Source of the DNA: DHVE2 group archaeon
GTDB taxonomy: Archaea > Thermoplasmatota > Thermoplasmata > Thermoplasmatales > Aciduliprofundaceae
Length of the DNA stretch: 5,837 bases
Assembly (NCBI GenBank): GCA_027014065.1
Contig: JALWEL010000179.1
Coordinates: forward strand, 2,319 to 8,155
Direction: 5' to 3'
The notes below the pieces were generated by a model. The model was given only the letters and a program-made list of their open reading frames with translations. It was not told the origin of the DNA and did no database searches. The translations under genes were made by a program, and so were the position numbers. Below are positions 1 to 5,837 of this stretch, in pieces (position 1 is the stretch's first letter; every line of letters starts with the position of its first letter).

Positions 1-828
1 GATGTATATTGCCGCCGCCGCCACGCCCGTTGGTCCTCTTCCGGAGAGAATGTGCTTCTCAGCGGCCATCCTCAATATTTCGTATGCCTTTTTCTTCACC
101 TCGCCGCTCAATTTCAGCTTCGCGCAGAAGCGATCGATGTAATCCTCGGGCTTGCTCGGCAGAATATTCAATTTGAGCGTTCTGGCCATAATCCTGTACA
201 CTCTCCCTATTTCCCTCTTCTTCACCCTCGTCACCGATGATATCTCGTCCAGGGTGCGCGGGATGTCCAGCATCCTGCAAGCTGCGTATATACTCGCGGC
301 CACCACGCCCTCTATGCTCCTCCCTCGTATCATATTCTCCTTAACAGCCTTACGATAAATCAAAGCGGCAGTTTCGCGTACATCCTGCGGAAGTCCGAGA
401 TTGGAGGATATTCTCTCCAGCTCCTGAAGCGCCTGCGTCAAATTTCTCTCGGCGGCGTTGCTCACCTTTATCCTCTTCTGCCACTTGCGCAGACGATATA
501 ATTGCGCCCTGCTCCTCGTTGGAATACTCTTCCCGAAAGAGTCCTTATTCTTCCAGGATATTTCTGTGCTGAGGCCTTTATCGTGTATAGTATAAGTCAT
601 GGGCGCCCCTGTTCTGGAGCGGGAATCGCGCTGCTCCGAATCGAAGGCCCTCCACTCCGGACCTTGATCAATATATGCCTCATCTATAACGAGACCGCAA
701 TCCATGCAAACTAACTCGCCCCTCTCGTAATCCCTCACCAAATGGGTGGAACCACACTCTGGACAGCGAGTAATTTCGTCTATCCACTTCTTCTTTTCTT
801 TCTTTTTTTCTTCTTCATCTTCTCCCAT
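1..828 (-). CDS. tfb: Transcription initiation factor IIB (TFB), 3' end cut off by the window edge
   Basis: TFB joins TBP at the TATA box and BRE and recruits RNA polymerase for archaeal transcription initiation. Reading leftward from the ATG at 828-826 gives an open frame of 276 codons with no stop before base 1. An N-terminal zinc ribbon has Cys22, Cys25, Cys41 and Cys44 (CPEC...CMDC). The B-reader/linker region (about residues 57-105) begins with a PEWRAF stretch. The first cyclin fold spans about 120-215, including SIEGVVAASIYAACR. The second starts near 222 and includes GRGPTGVAAAAIYI at the edge. Family members are usually about 300-310 residues, so some 30 C-terminal residues lie outside. 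The first 15 residues are almost all Asp/Glu/Lys. The start is chosen because a strong AGGAGGTGA site lies six bases upstream. It overlaps gar1 and is probably co-transcribed and translationally coupled with it. Identification is very secure; whether the genome has other TFB paralogues cannot be seen here. Confidence 0.97.
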   Translation of the reverse strand, partial: MGEDEEEKKKEKKKWIDEITRCPECGSTHLVRDYERGELVCMDCGLVIDEAYIDQGPEWRAFDSEQRDSRSRTGAPMTYTIHDKGLSTEISWKNKDSFGKSIPTRSRAQLYRLRKWQKRIKVSNAAERNLTQALQELERISSNLGLPQDVRETAALIYRKAVKENMIRGRSIEGVVAASIYAACRMLDIPRTLDEISSVTRVKKREIGRVYRIMARTLKLNILPSKPEDYIDRFCAKLKLSGEVKKKAYEILRMAAEKHILSGRGPTGVAAAAIYI

Positions 829-1034
829 TTTTTCTCACCTCCTAAATACAACCTCCTCCCCCATTTCCTCTGTATCCGGATTTTCACGTAGGGGCGCTCC
901 ACCGGGCCAAAAACTGAAACCACGCGACCCACTATGCGATTTTTCTCGTCCAACACGGGATTCGAGACCTTCGCCTTGCGCACGCGCCCCACAACAAAGT
1001 TTTGCATCTTACAAACAATTTCTACTTCTTCCAT
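780..1034 (-). CDS. gar1: H/ACA ribonucleoprotein subunit Gar1
   Basis: Gar1 is the small beta-barrel subunit of the archaeal H/ACA RNP. It binds the catalytic subunit Cbf5 and aids substrate loading and product release in guided pseudouridylation of rRNA. The 84-residue product has the family core at about residues 12-65, with the diagnostic run GRVVSVFGPVERPYVKIR (36-53). A Lys/Arg-rich tail follows (about 68-82), as in other archaeal Gar1 proteins, and the length is normal. The tail is encoded in the 49 nt that overlap the start of tfb in another frame. The ATG at 1034 is preferred because a TATA-like box is centred 27 bases upstream, which fits a leaderless transcript. A GAGGT 14 bases upstream is too distant to be a convincing ribosome binding site. 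Met10 is a possible later start, but no ribosome binding site precedes it. Adjacency to tfb is a recurrent euryarchaeal arrangement and supports the call. Confidence 0.93.
   Translation of the reverse strand: MEEVEIVCKMQNFVVGRVRKAKVSNPVLDEKNRIVGRVVSVFGPVERPYVKIRIQRKWGRRLYLGGEKKWEKMKKKKRKKRRSG
835..843 (-). promoter_or_regulatory. Ribosome binding site of tfb, inside gar1
   Basis: AGGAGGTGA on the minus strand, six bases before the tfb ATG, is a near-complete complement of the archaeal 16S rRNA 3' end. It lies within gar1 codons, so ribosomes finishing gar1 pass through it. This fixes the tfb start and suggests translational coupling. Confidence 0.85.
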
Positions 1035-1057
1035 CTATTGAATTTATGACCTCATAG

Positions 1058-1072
1058 TATTTAAGACTTTCG
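1058..1072 (-). promoter_or_regulatory. Probable BRE/TATA promoter of the gar1-tfb unit
   Basis: On the minus strand this reads CGAAAGT followed by CTTAAATA, close to the archaeal BRE-TATA pattern. The box centre is about 27 bases before the gar1 ATG, so initiation would fall at or next to the start codon, giving a leaderless mRNA. A second, more distal A/T box (about 1076-1090, minus strand) is a weaker alternative that would give a longer leader. Seen as a motif only; no start site is measured. Confidence 0.55.
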
Positions 1073-1128
1073 AAATACTTAAAAATTTTTCGCTTCGCCA
1101 AAAACCCGCGTAAGGTTGAAATTTTTGG

Positions 1129-1182
1129 TTTTAATAATGGGAAAAGGTTTAATTAGAGGGAGTAAATACTGACACGGGTGAT
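1129..1182 (+). promoter_or_regulatory. Probable promoter and ribosome binding site of the TPR gene
   Basis: TTTAATTA at 1148-1155, preceded by a purine-rich GGAAAAGG-like stretch, is the best TATA candidate. Its centre is about 36 bases before the ATG, which predicts a leader of about 10 nt. The leader would begin at or next to GGTGAT (1177-1182), a ribosome binding site five bases before the ATG. An alternative TATA (TTTTAATA, 1129-1136) would give a leader of about 30 nt. The ribosome binding site is more secure than the choice of TATA box. Confidence 0.5.
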
Positions 1183-1187
1183 TATTA

Positions 1188-4100
1188 ATGGTGTTTGATT
1201 CCCTGCTCAACAAAGAGGTTAGATTGCTCAAAAAATCCGAAAAATTATACGTCAAGGGGGAGAAGACTCTCCCTAAGGATTCCTCTCAAGCCCACTCCCT
1301 TTTTTTAGAATCGCTGGAGAATATAAAAGCCAATAGCGGTTTGATAAAGGATAAAAAGAAAGATTTCTCAGAGCTGCTGGCCAACTTAGGAGATCAGCTT
1401 ACTTCCCTGGACGATTTCAAAAACGGGGAATACGCGTTGAAGATGGCGATAAATCTGGATTCTAAAAACATTAACGCATATGTGTTTTACGCCCGGGCCC
1501 TCAAAAACAGGAAAAACTATGATCTGGCATTAAGCACCGTGGACAAGGCAATAGCCATGAACAGAAAGAGCAAGGGCGCATGGGAGACAAAGGCGGAGAT
1601 TTACGAGGCCATGGGAGATGTCGATGAAGCGCTAAAGATATACCTGAATTTAATCAATCTCTATCCGGAGGAGCTGAAATATTACGAGAAGTATCTGAAG
1701 TACAAGCCCAACGACGAAAAAATACTCCTAAAGAAAGGAATTTTGCTTTACGATAAAGGGAACTTTGATTCCTCCGCCAACACGCTTCAGACGGTTGTCA
1801 ACATCAATCCCAACAACAAGGAAGCGTATCTTTACTTAGGAGCTGCATACGAGAAAATTGAGAAGTACGAAGAGGCCATAAACGCGTTCAAAAAGGTTAT
1901 CTCCATAGATTCCGAGGACAAGCACGCATGGGTGAACCTCGCGGTGATATACAAAAAGAGGGGCGAATACGAAGACGCGCTAAAAGCGGTGAAAGAAGGG
2001 ATAAAGATAGATCCCAACGACTCCAACACATGGGCCCTGAGGGCTGAGATAGAGTACGACACGGAAAATTACGACGACGCGCTTGAAAGTGCTAATCAGG
2101 CGCTCTCGTTGAAAAAAGATGTTGATGTTCTTCTATTAAAAAGGGAGATTTTGAAAAAGAAGTACGTGGAGGATGAGATGGCGAAAACGTGCCACAACCT
2201 CATCGAGATGGGAAAGAGAGACCTGGATATCTATTACGATTTGGCGGAGGCGTACTTTAAAATGAAAAATTACGATATGGCGCTGCAGGTGATAGATTCC
2301 ATCCTTAACTCTTCGCCGCATCATCTTCCCACATTGATTCTACAGAAGAATACCCTCATGGCCATGGGTAGGTGGGAGAAGGTTATAACGACATGCGAGA
2401 AGATTTTGGAGATTGATCCAAAGAACGTAGAGACCATGGTGGACATGGCAAAGGCCTACGAGAACATGGAGAAGTACGAAAGCGCACTTCATTTCCTAAA
2501 AAAAGCAACACAGATAGATTCGAAGAACATTGAACTCTGGAAGATGCAGAAGGAGATGGCAAAGAAGGTGAACAAGCCCAACGAAGTCGTTAACGCTTGC
2601 GTCGGAATAACCGGAATTGTGGAAGATTTCGACGCTTACTACGATATGGCCAGAGCGTATTACACCCTCGGTCGCTTTGCCGAGGCGAAAAAAGCGATGG
2701 ATAAAGCCCTGAGGATAAAGGAAACTGGTAACGCGTGGAACCTCAACGGAATGATAAACTACAAGCTCAACGATTTGGAAGGAGCGAAGAAATCGTTTGA
2801 GAGAGCAACAGAGATTGAGGGCGGGGTTAAGAAATACTGGAGCAACTTAGGCTGGGTTCTGGAGAAGTTGGAGAAGTACGAGGAAGCCCTTAAAGCTTTC
2901 GATAAAGCGATTGAGATAGACCCTAAGGATATGAGAATTTGGTACGAGAAGGGGCTCTGCCTCGAAAAGCTTGGAGAATGGGAAGAGTCACTAAAATGCT
3001 TCGACGAGGCGCTCAAGATAGATTCCAAATTCACCAAAGCGCTTATGGAGAAGGGCGAAGTTCTTCTGCAGTTGGAGCATCTTGACGAGGCGCTGAAGGC
3101 TTTCAATTCTCTCCTAAAATTAGAGCCGGCGAATCATCTTGCCCTGTATAAGAGGGCTTTCATCGAATTCAAGAAGGGGGAGCGGGAGGCATGCGAGAAG
3201 GACATCGAGGAAGCGCTCAAATACGAGAAGGACGAGAAGTACTTGGAGTTGAAGAAAGATTGCTGCAAGAGCGTTGAAAATTGGGACTGCGTGGTGGAAG
3301 TATCGAGGAGCATACTGGACATAAACGGCAGAAACATGAACACCTATCGAGATTTAGCGATGGCATACATTAATTTAGGAAAGGTTGATAGCGCAATTAC
3401 CACCTATCGCCGCGCTCTGGAGATTTTCCCCGATAATATTTCTTTCATGTATGAGCTCAAAGACATATTCATCAAAGAGAAGAGGTACCCAGATCTCATA
3501 GACATCGGGAAGAAAATTTTATCCATAGAACCTGAAGATTTCCAAACCCTGCTTGATATGGGAAGGGCGTACATGGAAATGCAGAGATACGATGATGCGG
3601 AAGATTATCTACTTCGAGCTCTTAACGTGAAGATGACAAAGGAAGTCTACGATTCCCTCGGAGAGCTCTATTACAAGAAGAAGGACTACCAGGGAGCGAT
3701 TAAGTATTACGCCGATTCTCTAAAAATCGAAGCGGATCCGGAGATTTACTACAAAATGGCCCTGGCACAGTATAGAATCGGGGAGATGGATTTCGCCCTT
3801 ACATCAATACGCAAGGCAATTAAGAGGAAGAAAGCCGCAAAATACTATCTCATGGCCTCAAAGATTTACTCCGAGAGGGGAGATATGAACAATGCCCTAA
3901 AATACGGAAAGAAAGCTCTAAATATCGATGATACTCCTGAGATAAGGGTACTTCTGGGCAAGATTTTGGTTGATTCGGGAGATTACGTGGAGGCAATAAG
4001 CACCCTCAAGGCACCGGCAAAGGAGGGAAACGAGAGGGCCATGGAACTTCTGGCTTACGCACTCGAGAAGGAGGACAGGCAGGAAGATGCAAAGGAAATT

Positions 4101-5117
4101 TACAGGAAGATACTGGAGAAGAATAAAGAGAATGTTAACGCCTATTTGGGGCTGGGAAGAATAAACATGGCCAACGAAAAATACGAAGATGCGAAGGATG
4201 CTTACTTAATGGCTTATAAAATCAATCCGCATAACAGAGAGCTTTGCGAAAACTTAGCGTTCGTGTACGAGAAGCTGGGAGATTTGAACGAATCTTTGAA
4301 ATACGTAGATTTGGCTATTGAGATGGAGCCCGAGAACAAGCATCTGTGGACCACTAAGGGCCAACTTCTCATGAAATTAGAAAAATACGAAGACGCGAAA
4401 AGAGCGTTCGAAAAAGCAGTTTCGCTCGACGCGGAGTTCCAGCCGGCAGTTGAAGGTTTGAAGGACGCCGAGAGAATATTGGAAAACAAAGAAATCGAGA
4501 AGTTCGCCCGCGATGTACTGGTTTTAGAGTTTAAAACCGGAAAAAAGGTGACGAAGAAAGAGGCGTTTAAGAAGCTGGACATCCCCCTCGCCATACTTCC
4601 GAAGGTGTTCAAGTACATACGGGAAGAAGAGCCTCTAAATGTTGGGGAATTGAGCGACGAGGAAAAGAAGAAGTTCGAAAAGGCCACCTATGTGCTGGCT
4701 AAAAAGATACATAAGATAGAGAACCTGTCCCTTGGAGATATCGTAGGAAATACCAACCTCTCCGTGAGCAAGGCCAAGCGCCTACTGAAATACATTGATT
4801 ATTGCATGTCCCATGGAGTGCCGGAGGAAGTAACTCCCGAGGAGGAGAAACTCGTTAAAAGGGCAATTGAAATGGACATTAAGAACAAATCGCTACTGAA
4901 CCTTATGCTAAATCTCGACATAGGGATTTGCACGGCCAAAAAGATAAGGAAAATACTGAAGGACTTAGAGGAAGACGAAGAAGAGCAAGAGGATTTCGAA
5001 GAAGATACAGCGGAGGAAAATAATGTAGAGGATAGAGAAGAAAAAGTGAATTACAGCGAAGAGGAACTCGTGGAAGAGGAAGAAGAGAGCGAGCAAGAGG
5101 AGGATTTGAGGCTATGA
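1188..5117 (+). CDS. Giant TPR-array protein with three C-terminal HTH-like repeats and an acidic tail
   Basis: This 1309-residue protein has no signal peptide or membrane segment and is probably cytoplasmic. Residues 1-60 form a charged helical lead-in that may be a degenerate TPR. Residues 61-1101 hold about 30 tetratricopeptide units of 32-35 residues, a fold that usually scaffolds protein complexes. Clear examples are 547-581 (ALKAFDKAIEIDPKD) and 616-649. Residues 1102-1261 contain three related segments of about 45 residues that look like helix-turn-helix units. The last 49 residues are 29 Asp/Glu and probably disordered. The start is supported by GGTGAT five bases upstream. The stop overlaps the ATG of the M50 protease gene (ATGA), so the two are probably coupled. 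I recognise the TPR architecture but not a named orthologue, and no enzymatic motif is visible. Scaffold or regulatory roles are inference. The frame is intact throughout. Confidence 0.95.
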   Translation: MVFDSLLNKEVRLLKKSEKLYVKGEKTLPKDSSQAHSLFLESLENIKANSGLIKDKKKDFSELLANLGDQLTSLDDFKNGEYALKMAINLDSKNINAYVFYARALKNRKNYDLALSTVDKAIAMNRKSKGAWETKAEIYEAMGDVDEALKIYLNLINLYPEELKYYEKYLKYKPNDEKILLKKGILLYDKGNFDSSANTLQTVVNINPNNKEAYLYLGAAYEKIEKYEEAINAFKKVISIDSEDKHAWVNLAVIYKKRGEYEDALKAVKEGIKIDPNDSNTWALRAEIEYDTENYDDALESANQALSLKKDVDVLLLKREILKKKYVEDEMAKTCHNLIEMGKRDLDIYYDLAEAYFKMKNYDMALQVIDSILNSSPHHLPTLILQKNTLMAMGRWEKVITTCEKILEIDPKNVETMVDMAKAYENMEKYESALHFLKKATQIDSKNIELWKMQKEMAKKVNKPNEVVNACVGITGIVEDFDAYYDMARAYYTLGRFAEAKKAMDKALRIKETGNAWNLNGMINYKLNDLEGAKKSFERATEIEGGVKKYWSNLGWVLEKLEKYEEALKAFDKAIEIDPKDMRIWYEKGLCLEKLGEWEESLKCFDEALKIDSKFTKALMEKGEVLLQLEHLDEALKAFNSLLKLEPANHLALYKRAFIEFKKGEREACEKDIEEALKYEKDEKYLELKKDCCKSVENWDCVVEVSRSILDINGRNMNTYRDLAMAYINLGKVDSAITTYRRALEIFPDNISFMYELKDIFIKEKRYPDLIDIGKKILSIEPEDFQTLLDMGRAYMEMQRYDDAEDYLLRALNVKMTKEVYDSLGELYYKKKDYQGAIKYYADSLKIEADPEIYYKMALAQYRIGEMDFALTSIRKAIKRKKAAKYYLMASKIYSERGDMNNALKYGKKALNIDDTPEIRVLLGKILVDSGDYVEAISTLKAPAKEGNERAMELLAYALEKEDRQEDAKEIYRKILEKNKENVNAYLGLGRINMANEKYEDAKDAYLMAYKINPHNRELCENLAFVYEKLGDLNESLKYVDLAIEMEPENKHLWTTKGQLLMKLEKYEDAKRAFEKAVSLDAEFQPAVEGLKDAERILENKEIEKFARDVLVLEFKTGKKVTKKEAFKKLDIPLAILPKVFKYIREEEPLNVGELSDEEKKKFEKATYVLAKKIHKIENLSLGDIVGNTNLSVSKAKRLLKYIDYCMSHGVPEEVTPEEEKLVKRAIEMDIKNKSLLNLMLNLDIGICTAKKIRKILKDLEEDEEEQEDFEEDTAEENNVEDREEKVNYSEEELVEEEEESEQEEDLRL
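1368..4490 (+). repeat. Tandem TPR-coding array, about 30 units
   Basis: This encodes residues 61-1101. Units follow the W/Y-x2-L/K-G-x-AY...Y/A-x-A-L-x-x-[FY]-x-K-A-[IL]-x-[IL]-[DN]-P pattern at about 34-residue period. Some units are degenerate, such as 312-345, 448-480 and 685-716. The last full unit (about 1051-1084) is followed by a probable capping helix (1085-1101). Unit boundaries were set by eye. The units are diverged in protein sequence, so this is an old protein repeat rather than a recent DNA tandem repeat. Confidence 0.88.
4491..4970 (+). repeat. Three tandem HTH-like modules at the TPR protein C-terminus
   Basis: The modules are residues 1102-1148, 1159-1206 and 1218-1261. Each begins with an E-x-x-K-[FL] helix, continues through a short second helix, and ends in a similar amphipathic helix: PKVFKYI, AKRLLKYI and AKKIRKIL. 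Linkers of about 10-11 residues rich in Glu/Pro separate them. The second, with a turn before LSVSKAKRLLKYI, looks most like a classical helix-turn-helix. Repeat homology is seen by eye; nucleic acid binding is inferred. Confidence 0.55.
5097..5105 (+). promoter_or_regulatory. Ribosome binding site of the M50 protease gene within the TPR tail
   Basis: GAGGAGGAT lies eight bases before the ATG at 5114. It also codes for part of the Glu/Asp-rich end of the TPR protein, so the acidic tail's last codons double as a strong ribosome binding site. Confidence 0.7.
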
Positions 5118-5704
5118 CTTACTACGCGAAGCCGAAATTCAGGTTTTATCCCCGGGAAATAGTGGATATAATAATCGCTTTGGGCGTCCTTATCCTCTCT
5201 TTATCTATTTTAATGGGCTCTTACTCCCATTTCGCTTCCATGGTTCCTTTATCAACCCTGGCCGTTCTCACGGGGTTCTTCCTGCATGAGATGGCACACA
5301 AGTACATGGCGTTCAAATATGGGTTTCCGGCGGCGTTCAAGGCATGGTATTTAGGCTTGGGTATTGCCCTAGCAAGCGCATTCGTCGGATTTCTCTTCGC
5401 CGCGCCCGGAGCGGTTATGGTGTACGGGTATCCTTCAAAAAGGGAAAATGGAATAATCTCAGCAGCTGGACCTACGACGAATATAGTATTAGGATTTATT
5501 CTTATAGGTATGCTTCCATTCGTGCCATATAACACGGGGGTAGTTTTCTGGTACGTCGCATATTTCAACTTCTTTCTGGCGTTTTTCAATCTCCTGCCAA
5601 TCCCCCAGATGGATGGTCTGAAAGTTATACATTGGAACACGGCAATATACGCAATTCTAATGATTCTAAGCATAGTGGGAATAGTTCTCTCGTACATTCT
5701 ATGA
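5114..5704 (+). CDS. Site-2-type membrane metalloprotease homologue (M50 family)
   Basis: This 196-residue polytopic protein resembles the compact archaeal site-2 protease/SpoIVFB-like group, which cleaves substrates within or near the membrane using zinc. HEMAH (His58, Glu59, His62) gives the HExxH catalytic motif. Asp167 in NLLPIPQMDG (159-168) is the expected third zinc ligand. The family's PGAV (99-102) and AGPTTN (118-123) stretches are also present. About six hydrophobic segments are visible, near 17-36, 44-62, 79-104, 114-135, 142-162 and 176-196. The positively charged N-terminus (KPKFRFYPRE) suggests it starts in the cytoplasm. There is no PDZ, CBS or other added domain, so this is a minimal core. 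It overlaps the TPR gene stop by four bases (ATGA) with its own ribosome binding site. All key residues are present, so it should be active. The substrate is unknown; the TPR protein as partner is inference. Confidence 0.92.
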   Translation: MTYYAKPKFRFYPREIVDIIIALGVLILSLSILMGSYSHFASMVPLSTLAVLTGFFLHEMAHKYMAFKYGFPAAFKAWYLGLGIALASAFVGFLFAAPGAVMVYGYPSKRENGIISAAGPTTNIVLGFILIGMLPFVPYNTGVVFWYVAYFNFFLAFFNLLPIPQMDGLKVIHWNTAIYAILMILSIVGIVLSYIL

Positions 5705-5736
5705 GGGAGACCCCTCCATTTCCGGTGGAGCGGAAA
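5703..5736 (+). repeat. Overlapping, mutually exclusive inverted repeats between the M50 gene and gcvT
   Basis: Three short dyads overlap. GAGGG (5703-5707) pairs with CCCTC (5712-5716). CTCCA (5714-5718) pairs with TGGAG (5726-5730). TTTCCG (5719-5724) pairs with CGGAAA (5731-5736). They share bases or enclose each other's arms, so only some can form at once. The first begins inside the M50 stop codon; the last reaches the putative BRE of gcvT. A terminator or an operator are both possible; no clean T-run follows. Confidence 0.4.
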
Positions 5737-5772
5737 TGTTTATTTCATGTTTGCCATGCACACATAGGTGAT
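5733..5772 (+). promoter_or_regulatory. Probable promoter and ribosome binding site of gcvT
   Basis: GGAAATG followed by TTTATTTC (about 5739-5746) resembles BRE-TATA. The box centre lies about 35 bases before the ATG at 5777, which predicts a leader of about 9 nt. AGGTGAT (5766-5772) is the ribosome binding site, four bases before the ATG. The arrangement closely copies that of the TPR gene. Confidence 0.5.
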
Positions 5773-5776
5773 ATGA

Positions 5777-5837
5777 ATGAAGTACACAGCATTGCATGAT
5801 GTTCACGAAAAGATGGGCGCGAAGATGACGGAATTTG
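5777..5837 (+). CDS. gcvT: Glycine cleavage system T protein (aminomethyltransferase), N-terminal fragment
   Basis: GcvT transfers the methylene group from the aminomethyl-lipoyl H protein to tetrahydrofolate (or an archaeal analogue), releasing ammonia. Only 20 codons are in the window. They read TALHDVHEKMGAKMTEF after the first three residues, and the next codon starts with G. This matches the family's N-terminus, where a T-x-L-x-x-x-H-x-x-x-GAKM-x-[DE]F stretch is followed by a Gly-Trp motif. The ATG at 5777 is chosen over the one at 5773 because only its frame gives this match. AGGTGAT lies just upstream. It is co-directional with the M50 gene but separated from it by 72 bases with its own probable promoter, so it is likely a separate unit. 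The call rests on a short stretch, but the motif is distinctive. Confidence 0.85.
   Translation, partial: MKYTALHDVHEKMGAKMTEF

Noticed and set aside
152..714. Short plus-strand open frames across the left end
   Set aside because: They oppose tfb, whose zinc ribbon and cyclin repeats read without a break; no ribosome binding sites or domain patterns.
746..1057. 103-codon plus-strand frame with a Phe/Ser-rich start
   Set aside because: Antisense to gar1 and the tfb start; the Phe/Ser run is the complement of the polypurine overlap.
2759..3106. 115-codon open frame on the minus strand
   Set aside because: Ser/Phe-rich antisense shadow of the TPR array, same bias as the other reverse frames.
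4214..4687. 157-codon open frame on the minus strand
   Set aside because: Ser/Phe-rich product is the mirror of Lys/Glu-rich TPR codons; it lies wholly antisense to a clearly real gene and shows no domain.
1188..5117. Recent tandem DNA duplication or mobile element within the TPR gene
   Set aside because: Units are similar in protein pattern but diverged in base sequence; no terminal repeats or transposase motifs are visible in the window.
5221..5697. 158-codon open frame on the minus strand
   Set aside because: Antisense to the M50 gene, which carries all its catalytic motifs; no recognisable protein pattern in the reverse frame.
5714..5736. H-type pseudoknot from the interlocked CTCCA/TGGAG and TTTCCG/CGGAAA arms
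   Set aside because: The connecting loops would be zero or one base, which is sterically implausible, so alternative hairpins or a DNA dyad are more likely.
5773..5837. Start of the last gene at the ATG at 5773
   Set aside because: That frame starts MNEV and loses the glycine cleavage T match; the ATG at 5777 gives the family N-terminus.

Overview
The window is archaeal and almost certainly euryarchaeal. It carries a gar1-tfb pair (H/ACA RNP protein Gar1 followed by transcription factor B). TATA/BRE-like boxes sit at archaeal spacing. Ribosome binding sites match the GGTGA/AGGAGGTGA core. A short-leader gcvT start is also present. The gene content and moderate base composition would fit a Thermoplasmatota or DHVE2-like (Aciduliprofundum-type) lineage, but that placement is a guess and the window cannot prove it.

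Layout. Positions 1-828 (minus) hold tfb, cut off by the window edge after 276 codons. Positions 780-1034 (minus) hold gar1, whose 3' end overlaps the start of tfb by 49 nt in another frame. Positions 1035-1187 form a divergent intergenic region with a probable leaderless promoter for gar1 and a short-leader promoter for the rightward genes. Positions 1188-5117 (plus) encode a 1309-residue protein made of about 30 TPR units, then three tandem HTH-like helical repeats and a strongly acidic tail. Positions 5114-5704 (plus) encode a 196-residue polytopic site-2-type metalloprotease homologue (M50), joined to the TPR gene by an ATGA overlap. Positions 5705-5776 hold overlapping inverted repeats and a promoter. 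From 5777 to the window end lie the first 20 codons of gcvT (glycine cleavage T protein).

How the parts fit. The leftward unit is housekeeping: RNA pseudouridylation and basal transcription. The rightward two-gene unit is the least explained part. A large soluble repeat scaffold with a possible nucleic-acid-binding C-terminus is translationally coupled to a small intramembrane protease. A functional link between them is an inference from the overlap, not something the sequence proves. gcvT looks like the start of a separate transcription unit.
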